Assembly (NCBI RefSeq): GCF_003664325.1
Contig: NZ_RCDA01000001.1
Coordinates: 372,001-436,000, forward strand
Direction: 5' to 3'
Length of the DNA: 64,000 nt
Source of the DNA: Alkalispirillum mobile
Lineage (GTDB): Bacteria; Pseudomonadota; Gammaproteobacteria; Nitrococcales; Halorhodospiraceae
A program made the position numbers and the translations under genes. This document shows positions 1 through 10,707 of the stretch, piece by piece (position 1 is the stretch's first letter; each line of letters begins with the position of its first letter). A model generated the notes under the pieces. That model was not told the origin of the DNA. It worked only from the letters and a program-made list of their open reading frames with translations, and made no database searches.

Positions 1-387
1 CAGGTCCTTCCCGCGGGGGTCCAGGCCGGCCATCTGCTCCCGTAGATCCAGCAGCGAACGGGCCACCGGACCGCCCTCCTCGCCCTGGTGGGCCAGCTTG
101 CGGATAGGTTCCTGCAGCATTTCGCTGCGGCGAGCGGCCTGGCGCTGGACCTCGATGCCCATGTTGTCAACGGCGGCGCGCTGGCGTTGTGCGCCCGGGC
201 CCGCGGCGGTCTCGTCCGGTGTTGCCGCAAGCACGTCCTCAACAAAACGATCCGCCATGCGGATCAGTTCCGGGTCGGCTCCGGACGCCTGCTCCGTCTG
301 CCGGTCCACCTCCCGCTCTATCTCATCCACCGGAGGTAGCGACAGGCTGAAGTCCTGTGTCTGGTCTTCGTCGGAGGCGTTGGCCAT
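1..387 (-). CDS. TelA-family toxic anion resistance protein, N-terminal part only (cut by window edge)
   Basis: The frame starts at ATG 385-387 and runs off the left edge, leaving 129 codons. The N-terminus is acidic. Residues from about 75 on resemble the TelA/KlaA family start: an 'NMGIEVQRQAARRSEML' segment, then a run ending 'LLDLREQMAGLDPRG', which matches the family pattern of helices before a 'LDP' turn. TelA proteins are cytoplasmic helical proteins linked to tellurite and other stress resistance; their biochemical role is unclear. It lies 28 bp downstream of a membrane/coiled-coil gene on the same strand, an arrangement like the XpaC-TelA pairs of other bacteria. The C-terminus is not visible, so the family call rests on about a third of the protein. 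Confidence 0.7.
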   Translation of the reverse strand, partial: MANASDEDQTQDFSLSLPPVDEIEREVDRQTEQASGADPELIRMADRFVEDVLAATPDETAAGPGAQRQRAAVDNMGIEVQRQAARRSEMLQEPIRKLAHQGEEGGPVARSLLDLREQMAGLDPRGKDL

Positions 388-415
388 GGCATGCTCCACT
401 GCGTTGGCGGATGGT

Positions 416-1351
416 TCAGGGGCGTTCTTCGTATTGTGACGCGCGAGCGGCAAACCGATGCAACTCCTTGAGTGCTTCCTCGGCGGCCTGGGCCCGTCGG
501 CTTGGCCCGGTGTCGATGCGCGATACCGAAACGGCGGCATCATCCAGCGCGGTCAGCGCCGCCTCGTTGGCCGCCACGGCCTCGCGCACCTGGCGTTCGG
601 CATCCTCTGCCAGGGCGAGTCGGCGTTCCAGCGCCCGCCGCTCTCCGGCATCCAGACTCGTCTCGGCGAGGCGTCGGCGCACAAAGTTGGTATCAATGGG
701 CGCCGCCCCCGCCACCAGTGAAACGGCCCGCTCCAGGCGTTCAATGGCGGAGCCGGTCACCTCCCGGACCAGCCCGAGCGCCCGCCGGAAGGCCATCTCC
801 TCGGCGTCAAACCGCCCGTGCAGTACCGATATGACGTGGGTATAGCGGGAGTAAAGACGGTCCGCCTGCACGGCCAGATCCCGACGCCCCTGCTCCTGCA
901 GCGCGCGTTTGATCCGGCACAGCGCCCGGACGGTGTCATCGGCACCGGCTGGGGGGTGGTCCGGGTCCAGCACGCGCAAGCGCGCCTCTCGGGCCCGGCG
1001 CTCTGCCTCGGCCCGCGCCTGCTCCTGCCCGGCCTGTCGGTCGACCGCCGCCCGCCGGGCCACCCACGCGGCCTGCCAACGGCGCCAGCGACGCTCCACG
1101 AACAAACCCGCCGGGATGGCTACCAGACCGGTCAACCAGCCGGCAAGGCTGGGCCCAAAGCCGCCCCACAGCGAGGTCAGCCAGAGCAGAAAGGCGAGAA
1201 AAGGGATAGCCAGCCAGTAGCGCAGGAAGAGCTGCCAGCGTCGGGGCGATGCCGTGGGCAAGGCAATATGCGGGTTGATCAACCCGGCGATGAACCACGG
1301 CAGGCAGGAGAGCCAAAGGCCGTAGGCAAAACCCTGAAGAAACCCGAGCAT
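416..1351 (-). CDS. Membrane-anchored coiled-coil protein upstream of TelA-like gene
   Basis: This is a 311-residue protein. Residues about 1-85 are hydrophobic, with three or four predicted membrane segments. They are followed by an Arg/Glu/Ala-rich helical stretch (about 95-130) and a long charged helical C-terminal region that looks like coiled coil. No catalytic motif is visible. Position suggests it partners the TelA-like protein immediately downstream, as XpaC-type proteins do, but I cannot show homology to XpaC. The start is ATG 1349-1351. Function unknown. Confidence 0.7.
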   Translation of the reverse strand: MLGFLQGFAYGLWLSCLPWFIAGLINPHIALPTASPRRWQLFLRYWLAIPFLAFLLWLTSLWGGFGPSLAGWLTGLVAIPAGLFVERRWRRWQAAWVARRAAVDRQAGQEQARAEAERRAREARLRVLDPDHPPAGADDTVRALCRIKRALQEQGRRDLAVQADRLYSRYTHVISVLHGRFDAEEMAFRRALGLVREVTGSAIERLERAVSLVAGAAPIDTNFVRRRLAETSLDAGERRALERRLALAEDAERQVREAVAANEAALTALDDAAVSVSRIDTGPSRRAQAAEEALKELHRFAARASQYEERP

Positions 1352-1450
1352 CCCGCAGTACGTCCCTGAATGAACCGTATGGCCCTACTTTGGCACGGAT
1401 CAGGGTACGGGGGACACCGATGGATGGGGAAACCAAGGCGGGAAACGCAA

Positions 1451-1471
1451 TCGGGCCCGCAACGGGCCCGA
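1451..1471 (-). terminator. Probable terminator of katG
   Basis: A perfect 9-bp inverted repeat (1451-1459 and 1463-1471) with a 3-base loop lies about 65 bp beyond the katG stop. Read on the minus strand it is followed by a modest T-containing stretch, so this is a weak-tract intrinsic terminator. Confidence 0.55.
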
Positions 1472-1535
1472 CCACGGTACTGCTTCCCCGGTCCGGCAGG
1501 GCCTAAGGCGGCCCCGCCGGGTCGGGCGCCCCGGA

Positions 1536-4002
<2,467 letters not shown>

Positions 4003-6882
4003 TTACCCGCCGCCCTGCAGCCAGAGCAGAAACGCTAACGGCAACAACAAGCACATGACAATGCGGCCCACCACGGGCCAGCCATGCAGCCGGCGCTCGA
4101 CGATCACGATCTGCCGCAATGCGCGAACCCGTTGCAGACCGCCCGGCGGCAAAAGGCGGGCCAATGTACGGCCGGGCTCACCCGCCCGAGGCGTCCGACT
4201 TGGGAGTCGAGCCAAGAGGCCGAGCAGCAAAACCCCCACCGCCAGCGGCCAGAGCCCCTCCAGGAGCGCACCGGCAGACAGGGCATACCGCCCCGGCTCC
4301 GCCGCCCCCGCATGCCACCAGGGCAGCACCAGCGCCAGCACGACCAGGGCCAGGTAAGGCGGGAAAAGCCCGAGGCCGCCCTCGTGCGCAGTGTCGCCCC
4401 GCCCCGGGCCGGCTGCATGTAGTCGCCAGAGGAACCGCCACATCAGCATGGTGGTTGCGACACTGGTGACAGCCAGTGCCGGCACCACCCAAACCGAATA
4501 AACACTCGCCTCCACCGTTATCTCGAAGGCCGCCTTGACCAGCGCGCCGCCGGTGAGCGGCGCGGCGGCCAACGACAGTGCTGGCAGCCAGAGCACCCAC
4601 CACCCCCGCCACCACCAGGCCCCACCCAACTGCGGCACCAACCCGGCACCCAGAAACAACGCCCCCTTGGACAGTCCATGGTTGACCACGAATAACAGCA
4701 ACACCGGCCAGGCCGCCTCGGCGCTCACCTCGGGCGTGGCAACGAGCCCCAGCGCTGCGGTGGCCAACCCCATCTGGCTGACACTGGACCAGCCCAGCAT
4801 GGCCTTGGGCGCGCCGCTTCTCAGGCCCATGACGACCCCGTAGATTGCCCCGGCGAAACCCAGCGCCAACAACGGCGCTGCCAGATCCGCGACCTGGGCG
4901 GTGCCCGGTTCCAGCAGCCGCCACGCCCCCAGCAGACCGGCCTTGATCATCACACCGCTGAGCACGGCACTGGCTGGCACGGGCGCCACGGGGTGTGCCC
5001 GGGGCAACCAGGCGTGCAGTCCGAGCACCCCTATTTTCACCCCGAACCCCAAGCCGAGCAGGAGCAACAACAGCGGTGGGGCGGTACCGGCCACGCTGGT
5101 GAAGGCGAGCGACCCGCCCGACCCGGGGAAGATGGCGGCCCAGGCCACTGCCGTCAGCAACGCCAGCTCTGCCCCCATCGCCATGGCCAGATACAGCCAG
5201 CCCGCCCTTAGCGCCTTCCGGCTGCGCTCATGCACCACCAGACCCCAGGCGGCAAAACTCATGATCGCCAGACCGGTGTAAAACGTCAGCAGGTCCTGTG
5301 CCAGGATCAACAGCAGATTCCCGCCCAGGGCTGCGAGCCACAGGACCGCGAAAGCGGCTCGGCGCGCCGGCACCGCATGGGTTCGAGCAGCGAACGCGCC
5401 GGCCAGCAGCCAAAGCAGGACCGCCGGCAACAGGAACCCGCGGGCGGTCGCATCCAAGCCGATGGACAACGCCGGCGAGAGGGCCTCTCCGCCGGGCAGG
5501 GCCATTCCCAAAGCGACCGCAGACAGGGCCAGCACAAGTGCCGGCAGTGCCGCCCAACGCCCTCCCGCCAAGGCCTGCCGCCCCTGCCCCGCCGGGCGGA
5601 GCAATACGGCCAAGATGCGGAAAAGATAGGCCGCGGTGAGCACTGTCCCGAGCAGGATGGCAACCACCCATAGCCAGGCCCCGTTCGTTAGCGCGCTCTG
5701 CAGCAGCCACCACTTGCCCACGAACCCACCGGTGGGCGGCAACCCCAGCAGGCTGGCACCGGCCAGGAGCAGCGCCAACCAGGGCAACACCACGCCCGCC
5801 CCCATACCGCCCAAGGCATCCAGGCGGTCATGCCCGCAGGCGCGGGCGATACACCCGGCCGCCAGGAACAGACTGGCCTTGGCCAGACCGTGGCTCAGGA
5901 TGATTACCATCGCACCGCGCCAGGCCAGGTCGGCCGCCCCACCCCCGGCCAACGGCAGGACCAACAGGGCAAAGCCGAATTGTGAGACCGTGGAATAGGC
6001 GATCAGCATTTTCAGGCGGCGCTGCATCAGCGCCATGGTCCCGCCCCAGAGCATGGCGCCGACGGCCAAGAGGCCGAACAGACCGCCAGGCCATGTCCCC
6101 TGGAAGGCCGCAAAGGGGCCGAACCAAAGCATTGCCAGCAGGTACAGGGCGGCGGCCACCACCACACCGGAGAGTGCGGCGCTCACCACGCTCGGTGCCC
6201 GCCCGTGGGCCGACGGCAGCCAGAAGTGCAGAGGGAACACCGCGGCTTTGAGGAGCAGGCCGAGGCTGATCAGGGCGGCGGCCAGCGCCGATGGCAGATC
6301 CAGCACCAACGCCTCGGCAATCAGGCCGATGTCCAGAATCCCGTAGCGCCCGTAGAGCAGCGCCACGCCCAGCAGGTAGACCGTCGAGCCCAGCAGCGAG
6401 GCCAAGAGATAGCGCCACGCAGCCGGCAGTGCCCCCCCGCCCGCCATGGCAATCAGCGCCACGGCTGCGAGAGACAAGACCTCCAGGGCCACGTAAAGAT
6501 TAAACAGGTCCACCGACAGGAAGAGCGCGTTGAGCGCGCCCCAGAGAAAAAGCCACAGCGGCCAGAAGAGCGGTGACTGCTCGGATTCCGCGGCGCGATG
6601 GGCGGCGCCGGCGGCACAAACCATCGCCGTGAGCAGCAGCAGGCTCGCGCTCACCCCATCGATCTGCCAGCCGACGCCCAGCGGCGCGGTCCAGCCCCCG
6701 AGGTCCAGCCGCCAGGCGCCCTGCTGCCAGACGGCATGGACAAGCGCCGCGCTCGCCGCCAGCACACCGGCCGCACAGAGCGCGGTGACGGTGACGGCAC
6801 GCACCGGGTAGACGAAGGTGGCGATCGCTCCGATCAGGGGCAGGCACACCACCAAGACCATCAGCATATCCGGCTGACTCAC
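4003..6882 (-). CDS. Double-module Mrp/NuoL-M-N-type antiporter subunit (MnhD-like fused to a second antiporter module)
   Basis: This is a 959-residue polytopic membrane protein containing two proton-conducting antiporter modules in tandem. Module 1 (about 1-480) has the family residues: Glu134 in the TM5 region, Lys212 before 'FPLHFWLP', the 'SHGLAKA' segment near 330-336 and Lys390. Module 2 (about 485-830) has Lys616 before 'GLHAWLPRAH', 'NHGLSKG' near 734-740 and Lys783. The residue aligned with the TM5 Glu is Ala539. A further hydrophobic tail follows. MnhD subunits are normally about 500 residues, so this is a fusion. The GTG start (6880-6882) overlaps the stop of mnhC as GTGA. It probably catalyses Na+/H+ exchange with the other operon products, in place of separate MrpA and MrpD. 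Confidence 0.9.
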   Translation of the reverse strand: MSQPDMLMVLVVCLPLIGAIATFVYPVRAVTVTALCAAGVLAASAALVHAVWQQGAWRLDLGGWTAPLGVGWQIDGVSASLLLLTAMVCAAGAAHRAAESEQSPLFWPLWLFLWGALNALFLSVDLFNLYVALEVLSLAAVALIAMAGGGALPAAWRYLLASLLGSTVYLLGVALLYGRYGILDIGLIAEALVLDLPSALAAALISLGLLLKAAVFPLHFWLPSAHGRAPSVVSAALSGVVVAAALYLLAMLWFGPFAAFQGTWPGGLFGLLAVGAMLWGGTMALMQRRLKMLIAYSTVSQFGFALLVLPLAGGGAADLAWRGAMVIILSHGLAKASLFLAAGCIARACGHDRLDALGGMGAGVVLPWLALLLAGASLLGLPPTGGFVGKWWLLQSALTNGAWLWVVAILLGTVLTAAYLFRILAVLLRPAGQGRQALAGGRWAALPALVLALSAVALGMALPGGEALSPALSIGLDATARGFLLPAVLLWLLAGAFAARTHAVPARRAAFAVLWLAALGGNLLLILAQDLLTFYTGLAIMSFAAWGLVVHERSRKALRAGWLYLAMAMGAELALLTAVAWAAIFPGSGGSLAFTSVAGTAPPLLLLLLGLGFGVKIGVLGLHAWLPRAHPVAPVPASAVLSGVMIKAGLLGAWRLLEPGTAQVADLAAPLLALGFAGAIYGVVMGLRSGAPKAMLGWSSVSQMGLATAALGLVATPEVSAEAAWPVLLLFVVNHGLSKGALFLGAGLVPQLGGAWWWRGWWVLWLPALSLAAAPLTGGALVKAAFEITVEASVYSVWVVPALAVTSVATTMLMWRFLWRLHAAGPGRGDTAHEGGLGLFPPYLALVVLALVLPWWHAGAAEPGRYALSAGALLEGLWPLAVGVLLLGLLARLPSRTPRAGEPGRTLARLLPPGGLQRVRALRQIVIVERRLHGWPVVGRIVMCLLLPLAFLLWLQGGG

Positions 6883-7172
6883 CTGCCCTCCTTCCCGGGG
6901 CCCTCTTCCTCCCCCCGCCGTGGCAGCGACAGGCGTACCAGCAGCACCAAAGCCACCGCCGTCGCACTGACACTGACCACGATGCCGGTAAGCACGATGG
7001 CGTGGGGCACCGCATCCAGTGGGTCGGCCTCACGGGCGAGCGCCACCAACAGCAGGAATACCGCCGCCGAGAGCACGTTCAGCGAGAGAATCTTGCGCAG
7101 CAGGTGCCGGGCCACGAACAGCCCGTGCAAACCGATCACGAACAGCACACCGGCGAGCGCCAGGTAGATCAT
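6879..7172 (-). CDS. mnhC: Na+/H+ antiporter subunit C (MnhC/MrpC, NuoK-like)
   Basis: This is a 97-residue protein with three hydrophobic segments and the NuoK/MrpC pattern: a 'GLHGLFVARHLLRKILSLNV' loop after TM1 and an 'AIVLTGIVVSVSATAVAL' third helix. It is a small membrane subunit of the Mrp complex. Its ATG overlaps the stop of the B-subunit gene, and its own stop overlaps the start of the D-like gene, so translation is coupled on both sides. Confidence 0.92.
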   Translation of the reverse strand: MIYLALAGVLFVIGLHGLFVARHLLRKILSLNVLSAAVFLLLVALAREADPLDAVPHAIVLTGIVVSVSATAVALVLLVRLSLPRRGEEEGPGKEGR

Positions 7173-8113
7173 CGGCGCATCGACTCCCCGTTACAGGATG
7201 CAGGCGGCTGGCCGGCCAGGTAGAGCGCCACCAGCGACATGGCGATCGAAAGCCCAGCGGCCAGCTCAAGCAGCAGCACAATCGGCCCGGCCAGGTCGGT
7301 GGGGTAAGCAAAAAAGGGTTGCCCGAGTGCGATCACACCCAAAGCCACCGCGAGCATGGCAGCCAACCCCAGGGACAGGAGGATACGCCACGGACCATAG
7401 GCGCTGCCGGTCAGCCAGGGCTGTGCGCCGGCCAGGATCGTCAGGATGCCGCCCGCACCCATGACCGCACCGGCGGAAAAGGCGCCCCCCGGCGCATGAC
7501 TGCCACGCCAGAGCAGATAAACGCTCACCAATGCGAACATGGGAAAGAGCACCCGCCCCAGGGCGGGCAGCACCGGGGAGGTCATGGCGGGAACGCCCGG
7601 GACGGGCATGCGGCCCAAGGACCAGATGGCAACGGTCGCCAGCAACAGCACGCCGATCTCGAGCAGCGTGTCGAACGCCCGGAAATTCAGCAGCACCGCC
7701 GTAACCGGGTTTTCCACCCCGGATTCTGCCAGGGATGCCTGCACCTCCTCCCCGAGACCGGGACTGGGCAACTGCCAGGCGGCGAGCGTCAGCAGGCCCA
7801 GCAGGGCCAGCCCCGCGGGAACCCAGAAGTAGAGATCACCGCGCTCCTGCCAGGGTGTGCCCGCCTCGTCGGTTACCGCCAGGCGCCCGAGTGCCGAGAG
7901 CAGCAGGGCCCCGGTCGCACCCGCACCAATCGCCGCCTCGGCCAGAGCGATATCCGGTGCCTCCAGGCGAACCCAGGCCAAGGCCATCAGCAGACCGAAG
8001 ATGATGAAACTGATGACGGCGCGGAAGAGGCCCGGGGTGTGGGTGGCCTGCCAGGCCAGCCAGATCAGGGCTGCGGCCAGCAGGCCGTCAAACACCAGCA
8101 CCAGCGCGCCCAC
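7169..8113 (-). CDS. mnhB: Fused MbhD/DUF4040 + MnhB antiporter subunit
   Basis: This is a 314-residue protein with about 8-9 membrane segments. The N-terminal part (about 1-90), with the 'RLEAPDIALAEAAIGAGATGALL' region, matches the DUF4040/MbhD domain that forms the C-terminal end of MrpA in classic Mrp systems. The C-terminal part (about 180-314), with 'SHAPGGAFSAGAVMGAGGIL', matches MnhB. I chose GTG 8111-8113 as the start: it overlaps the mnhG stop by one base and follows a GGGGGGTG ribosome site. Its presence without a full MrpA indicates an Mbh-like or split Mrp organisation. The product is a membrane subunit of the antiporter. Confidence 0.88.
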   Translation of the reverse strand: MGALVLVFDGLLAAALIWLAWQATHTPGLFRAVISFIIFGLLMALAWVRLEAPDIALAEAAIGAGATGALLLSALGRLAVTDEAGTPWQERGDLYFWVPAGLALLGLLTLAAWQLPSPGLGEEVQASLAESGVENPVTAVLLNFRAFDTLLEIGVLLLATVAIWSLGRMPVPGVPAMTSPVLPALGRVLFPMFALVSVYLLWRGSHAPGGAFSAGAVMGAGGILTILAGAQPWLTGSAYGPWRILLSLGLAAMLAVALGVIALGQPFFAYPTDLAGPIVLLLELAAGLSIAMSLVALYLAGQPPASCNGESMRR

Positions 8114-8412
8114 TACACCCCCCAGGGCTTGATGCCCCGGGCCAGGGCCGTGCGCCCGATCAGGCTGGCGCCGGCGGCCGAGGCCACCAGCATCAGCAAC
8201 CAGATCAGTAGCAGTTTCAGGGCGGTAATCAGGCTGCCCGAGTAAACCGCCAGCCCAAGACAAACCAGGCCCAAGGCGACATTATCGCTCTTGGCCAGGG
8301 CATGAAGCCGGGTATAGGCGTCCGGGAAACGCAGCAGCCCGAGCATGCCCAGGAAGAAAAACGGCATGCCCGCGATGACCAGCAGGGCACCGAGCCAATG
8401 GTTAAGACTCAT
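8113..8412 (-). CDS. mnhG: Na+/H+ antiporter subunit G (MnhG/MrpG)
   Basis: This is a 99-residue protein with three hydrophobic helices and the typical MrpG sequence 'LGLLRFPDAYTRLHALAKSDNVALG' (about residues 24-48), conserved across the family. It belongs to the Mrp membrane complex. The ATG overlaps the mnhF stop as ATGA, and its stop overlaps the B-subunit GTG. Confidence 0.95.
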   Translation of the reverse strand: MSLNHWLGALLVIAGMPFFFLGMLGLLRFPDAYTRLHALAKSDNVALGLVCLGLAVYSGSLITALKLLLIWLLMLVASAAGASLIGRTALARGIKPWGV

Positions 8413-8708
8413 CCTTGCTTACCCCCTTGGTCGTCATCAGAAGTGGGCGCTGCCAGTTCCGACCAGACGCGCCCCACGAAGGTCACCACCGCCAGGGCCG
8501 CCAGCAGCGCCAGAACCAGCGCCACATCGAGCAGCTCGCGCCTGTCCAGGATGAACGCCATCAGGAGCAGGATCGCCACGGCAGAGGTGGAGAACATCTC
8601 GGACGCCAGCATCCGGTCCACCGCCGATGGCCCGCGCAACACCCGCGCCAGTCCGACGACGATGTTCAACAGCAACAGCGCCGCCAGCACCCCAAACAGT
8701 TCAGTCAT
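8409..8708 (-). CDS. mnhF: Na+/H+ antiporter subunit F (MnhF/MrpF)
   Basis: This is a 99-residue protein with three hydrophobic segments and the MrpF signature 'RVLRGPSAVDRMLASEMFSTSAVAILLL' region near residues 22-49. ATG 8706-8708 lies inside the 3' end of mnhE (8-base overlap), as usual for Mrp operons. A longer in-frame extension upstream is not needed. It is a membrane subunit of the complex. Confidence 0.93.
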   Translation of the reverse strand: MTELFGVLAALLLLNIVVGLARVLRGPSAVDRMLASEMFSTSAVAILLLMAFILDRRELLDVALVLALLAALAVVTFVGRVWSELAAPTSDDDQGGKQG

Positions 8709-9150
8709 CGTCCTCCGCCTCCACCATTTGCAGCACGATCGCCTCGAGATGCGCCAACGCAGCCTGGGCTCGCTCCGGGTCACCGATGACATGTACCGTC
8801 ATGACCGAGTCGGTAATCTGGATGCACAGCGTCCCCGGCATGAGGTTGATCAGGTTGGCAAAAAAGATCCGCGCGGACTGGGCGCGCAACGCCCAGGGGT
8901 GGTCCACCAAGGTGGTTGTGAGCAGGCGCCCGTGGCGCAGCACGCGCCGCCCCACATCCACGGCACCGCGCACCGACCAGACGACGAAGACCGAGCAGAA
9001 GCGAAGCAGCACCAACGGCTTGAGGCGCAACCGGCCCTTCGCGGGGAAGGGGTTCAGCAATGCAGCAGCGAGCACGGCCGGCACCCCCCACACCCATGAG
9101 GCAGCATCCCCACCGGTCAACACCCACCAGACCAAGGCGTAGCCAATCAT
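8701..9150 (-). CDS. mnhE: Na+/H+ antiporter subunit E (MnhE/MrpE)
   Basis: This is about 149 residues from ATG 9148-9150. N-terminal hydrophobic helices are followed by a cytoplasmic region with the MrpE pattern 'ARIFFANLINLMPGTLCIQITD', then 'MTVHVIG'. It is the first gene of the antiporter operon. The start is uncertain: an in-frame TTG at 9241-9243 would add 31 residues without a clear signal, and no strong ribosome site marks either start. The operon order E-F-G-B-C-D differs from the standard A-to-G order. Confidence 0.88.
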   Translation of the reverse strand: MIGYALVWWVLTGGDAASWVWGVPAVLAAALLNPFPAKGRLRLKPLVLLRFCSVFVVWSVRGAVDVGRRVLRHGRLLTTTLVDHPWALRAQSARIFFANLINLMPGTLCIQITDSVMTVHVIGDPERAQAALAHLEAIVLQMVEAEDDD

Positions 9151-9651
9151 GCGGGCGAACAGCCCCGGGCTGCAGAGTTGTTGGCGAATCGTTGCGATAA
9201 TGCTGATGGTGTCTACCCTCTGACCTGAGCCATGCTCCCCCAATTAACGCAGGAGCCATACGATAGGCCGCACGGCGGGCCCGATTCCCAGAGGTAGAAC
9301 AACGTGCCATAGTAAGAGCGTCTAGAACAGAATCGGACCCCTGCCCCGGTACCTGTTGCCCGGCACCCCCTTTGATCTCCGGGCCAGAGCAACCCCACCC
9401 TGCGTCCGAACCACCTCGGGAATATCCCGTCTCGCCTCTTGAACATTTTGAAGGCCCGAAGGCACCGCCCCCCGAACACCGCTGAGTGCTTGATCGGCGT
9501 TTGCTGTTCTTACTGCCGATCGCAATAGCCAGCCACCATGGCATCGAGGACCACCATTTGGCACCACTTGCTGAACCGGTTGGGGCCTCCCATAGTTACA
9601 AGCATGAGGGTTGATCCAGATTGACGCGCACCGGTGGCCGGGAGGTCTTCC
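9151..9651. other. Intergenic region between mnhE and uspA
   Basis: This is a divergent gap of about 500 bp. It must hold promoters for the antiporter operon (left) and uspA (right). Several short open frames occur, but none shows a recognisable family, a ribosome site or plausible composition. I see no repeat, RNA gene or clear operator. Confidence 0.4.
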
Positions 9652-10119
9652 ATGACACTGCAGCATTTCAAGAGCGTGATTGTTCCCCTGGATGGGTCAG
9701 AGAATGCCCTGCGGGCCCTGGACTACGCTGCGGCCCTGGCCAAAGCGAACGGTATGGCGCTCCACCTGCTCCACGTAAGCCCACCCACCCCAACAGAGCT
9801 GATGAAGGCCATGGGGTATTCGCAGCGGCTCCGGCGTCTGGCCGATGCGTCGATGGGCGACTTCGTGGAATTACGTCAAGAGGCAGGCGAGCAAGTGCTC
9901 GCAGCAGCAAGAGAGCGGCTGCCTGCTGACATGGCACCGGTAGAGGCCATCCGCTCTGGCGACCCGGCGCACGCAATTCTCGAATACCTGGAAAGCCAGG
10001 ACGATGCCGTGATTGTGATGGGGCGCCGTGGGCTCTCCCACTTCCGGGAGTTGCTGATGGGCAGTGTCAGTGAAAAGGTCCTGCACCTCGCCACCTGTCC
10101 GGTAACCATCCTGCGCTGA
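9652..10119 (+). CDS. Universal stress protein, UspA family
   Basis: This is a 155-residue single Usp domain. It begins 'MTLQHFKSVIVPLDGSENALRAL', with the first strand and Asp of the nucleotide-binding fold. It ends with the ATP-binding pattern G-2x-G-9x-G-S ('GRRGLSHFRELLMGSVSEKV') and the final strand 'CPVTIL'. The family works as cytoplasmic dimers in stress survival. I chose ATG 9652 because GGAGGT at 9641-9646 precedes it. It sits beside the Na+/H+ antiporter operon but on the opposite strand, so co-regulation is only a guess. Confidence 0.95.
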   Translation: MTLQHFKSVIVPLDGSENALRALDYAAALAKANGMALHLLHVSPPTPTELMKAMGYSQRLRRLADASMGDFVELRQEAGEQVLAAARERLPADMAPVEAIRSGDPAHAILEYLESQDDAVIVMGRRGLSHFRELLMGSVSEKVLHLATCPVTILR

Positions 10120-10124
10120 ACCGG

Positions 10125-10244
10125 CCTGCGCGGCTTATTAAACGCCTGGCAATAGGCCTGCGCGTAGCCCCCGCCGTCCATCAGGCTGCGCGCGGTGGCC
10201 ACGGTCAGAAGCGTCCCGCAGTCGCTCGTGATCAGGCCCGCCAT
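10125..10244 (-). pseudogene. Remnant of an ADP-ribosylglycohydrolase-like gene
   Basis: About 40 codons read 'ITSDCGTLLTVATARSLMDG' followed by 'GGYAQAYCQAF'. This resembles the ADP-ribosylglycohydrolase segment around 'TDDTvLTvA.AeaLL.GGdYa.a', with the metal-binding Asp pair altered to Asp-Cys. No flanking frame on either side continues the family, so it is most likely a decayed fragment. The match is short and made by eye. Confidence 0.4.
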
Positions 10245-10334
10245 GGCCCACCATTGCGGTTAGCGTGCCGGCGAAGGCGGACCGGAGATGGCGGCTGGGG
10301 GAGAGATCAAGCCGGTCGGTCCGGGCTGCATTGG

Positions 10335-10478
10335 TCAGCGGCCCCTGAGGTATAGCACGCGCGCGGCAAAAGCTATGAGCAGGATGATCCAGCCAATTGG
10401 ATACGGGAGCACGCCCGCGAAATACGCGCTCACCGTTGCAAACAGCAGTGCCCCGAGAACAATCAGAGGGATATCCAT
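10335..10478 (-). CDS. Small two-helix membrane protein
   Basis: This is a 47-residue hydrophobic protein with two probable membrane helices separated by 'GVLPYPIGW' and a basic C-terminus 'RVLYLRGR'. ATG is at 10476-10478 with only a weak ribosome site. It is not recognised. Coding is plausible because of the clean hydrophobic pattern, but the length is small. Confidence 0.45.
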   Translation of the reverse strand: MDIPLIVLGALLFATVSAYFAGVLPYPIGWIILLIAFAARVLYLRGR

Positions 10479-10549
10479 AGGCTTATAGAGTTGCGATTCC
10501 GGCAGCGGTTCCGCGCGGGGTCCCCCGTGGATCTGCGCGCAGGCTGCAA

Positions 10550-10590
10550 GAAAAAAGCCGCCCCGGTTTCCCGTAGGCGGCTGTTTTTCT
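10550..10590 (-). terminator. Bidirectional intrinsic terminator after tRNA-Val
   Basis: The stem agccgcc (10556-10562) pairs with ggcggct (10576-10582). It is flanked by an A-run on the left and a T-rich run on the right, so it can stop transcription in both directions. It lies just beyond the tRNA 3' end. Confidence 0.85.
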
Positions 10591-10600
10591 TTCGGTTTTA

Positions 10601-10675
10601 TGGTGGGCGGTGCTGGGATTGAACCAGCGACCCCTGCCGTGTGAAGGCAGTGCTCTCCCGCTGAGCTAACCGCCC
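10601..10675 (-). tRNA. tRNA-Val, anticodon CAC
   Basis: The minus-strand sequence folds as a standard tRNA. The acceptor arm is GGGCGGT, the D-arm contains AGCTCAGC..GGGAGAGC and the anticodon stem is CTGCC/GGCAG around loop TTCACAC, giving anticodon CAC. The T-arm contains GGTTCAATCCC and CCA is encoded at the 3' end. It reads GUG valine codons. It follows sprT on the same strand and has a strong terminator downstream. Confidence 0.97.
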
Positions 10676-10707
10676 GAAAGCGTGCGCAAATGATAGGGAG
10701 GCGCCCT

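Noticed and set aside
9213-9666. Short minus-strand frames between mnhE and uspA
   Set aside because: No ribosome site, no hydrophobic or family pattern, and mutually overlapping in different frames.
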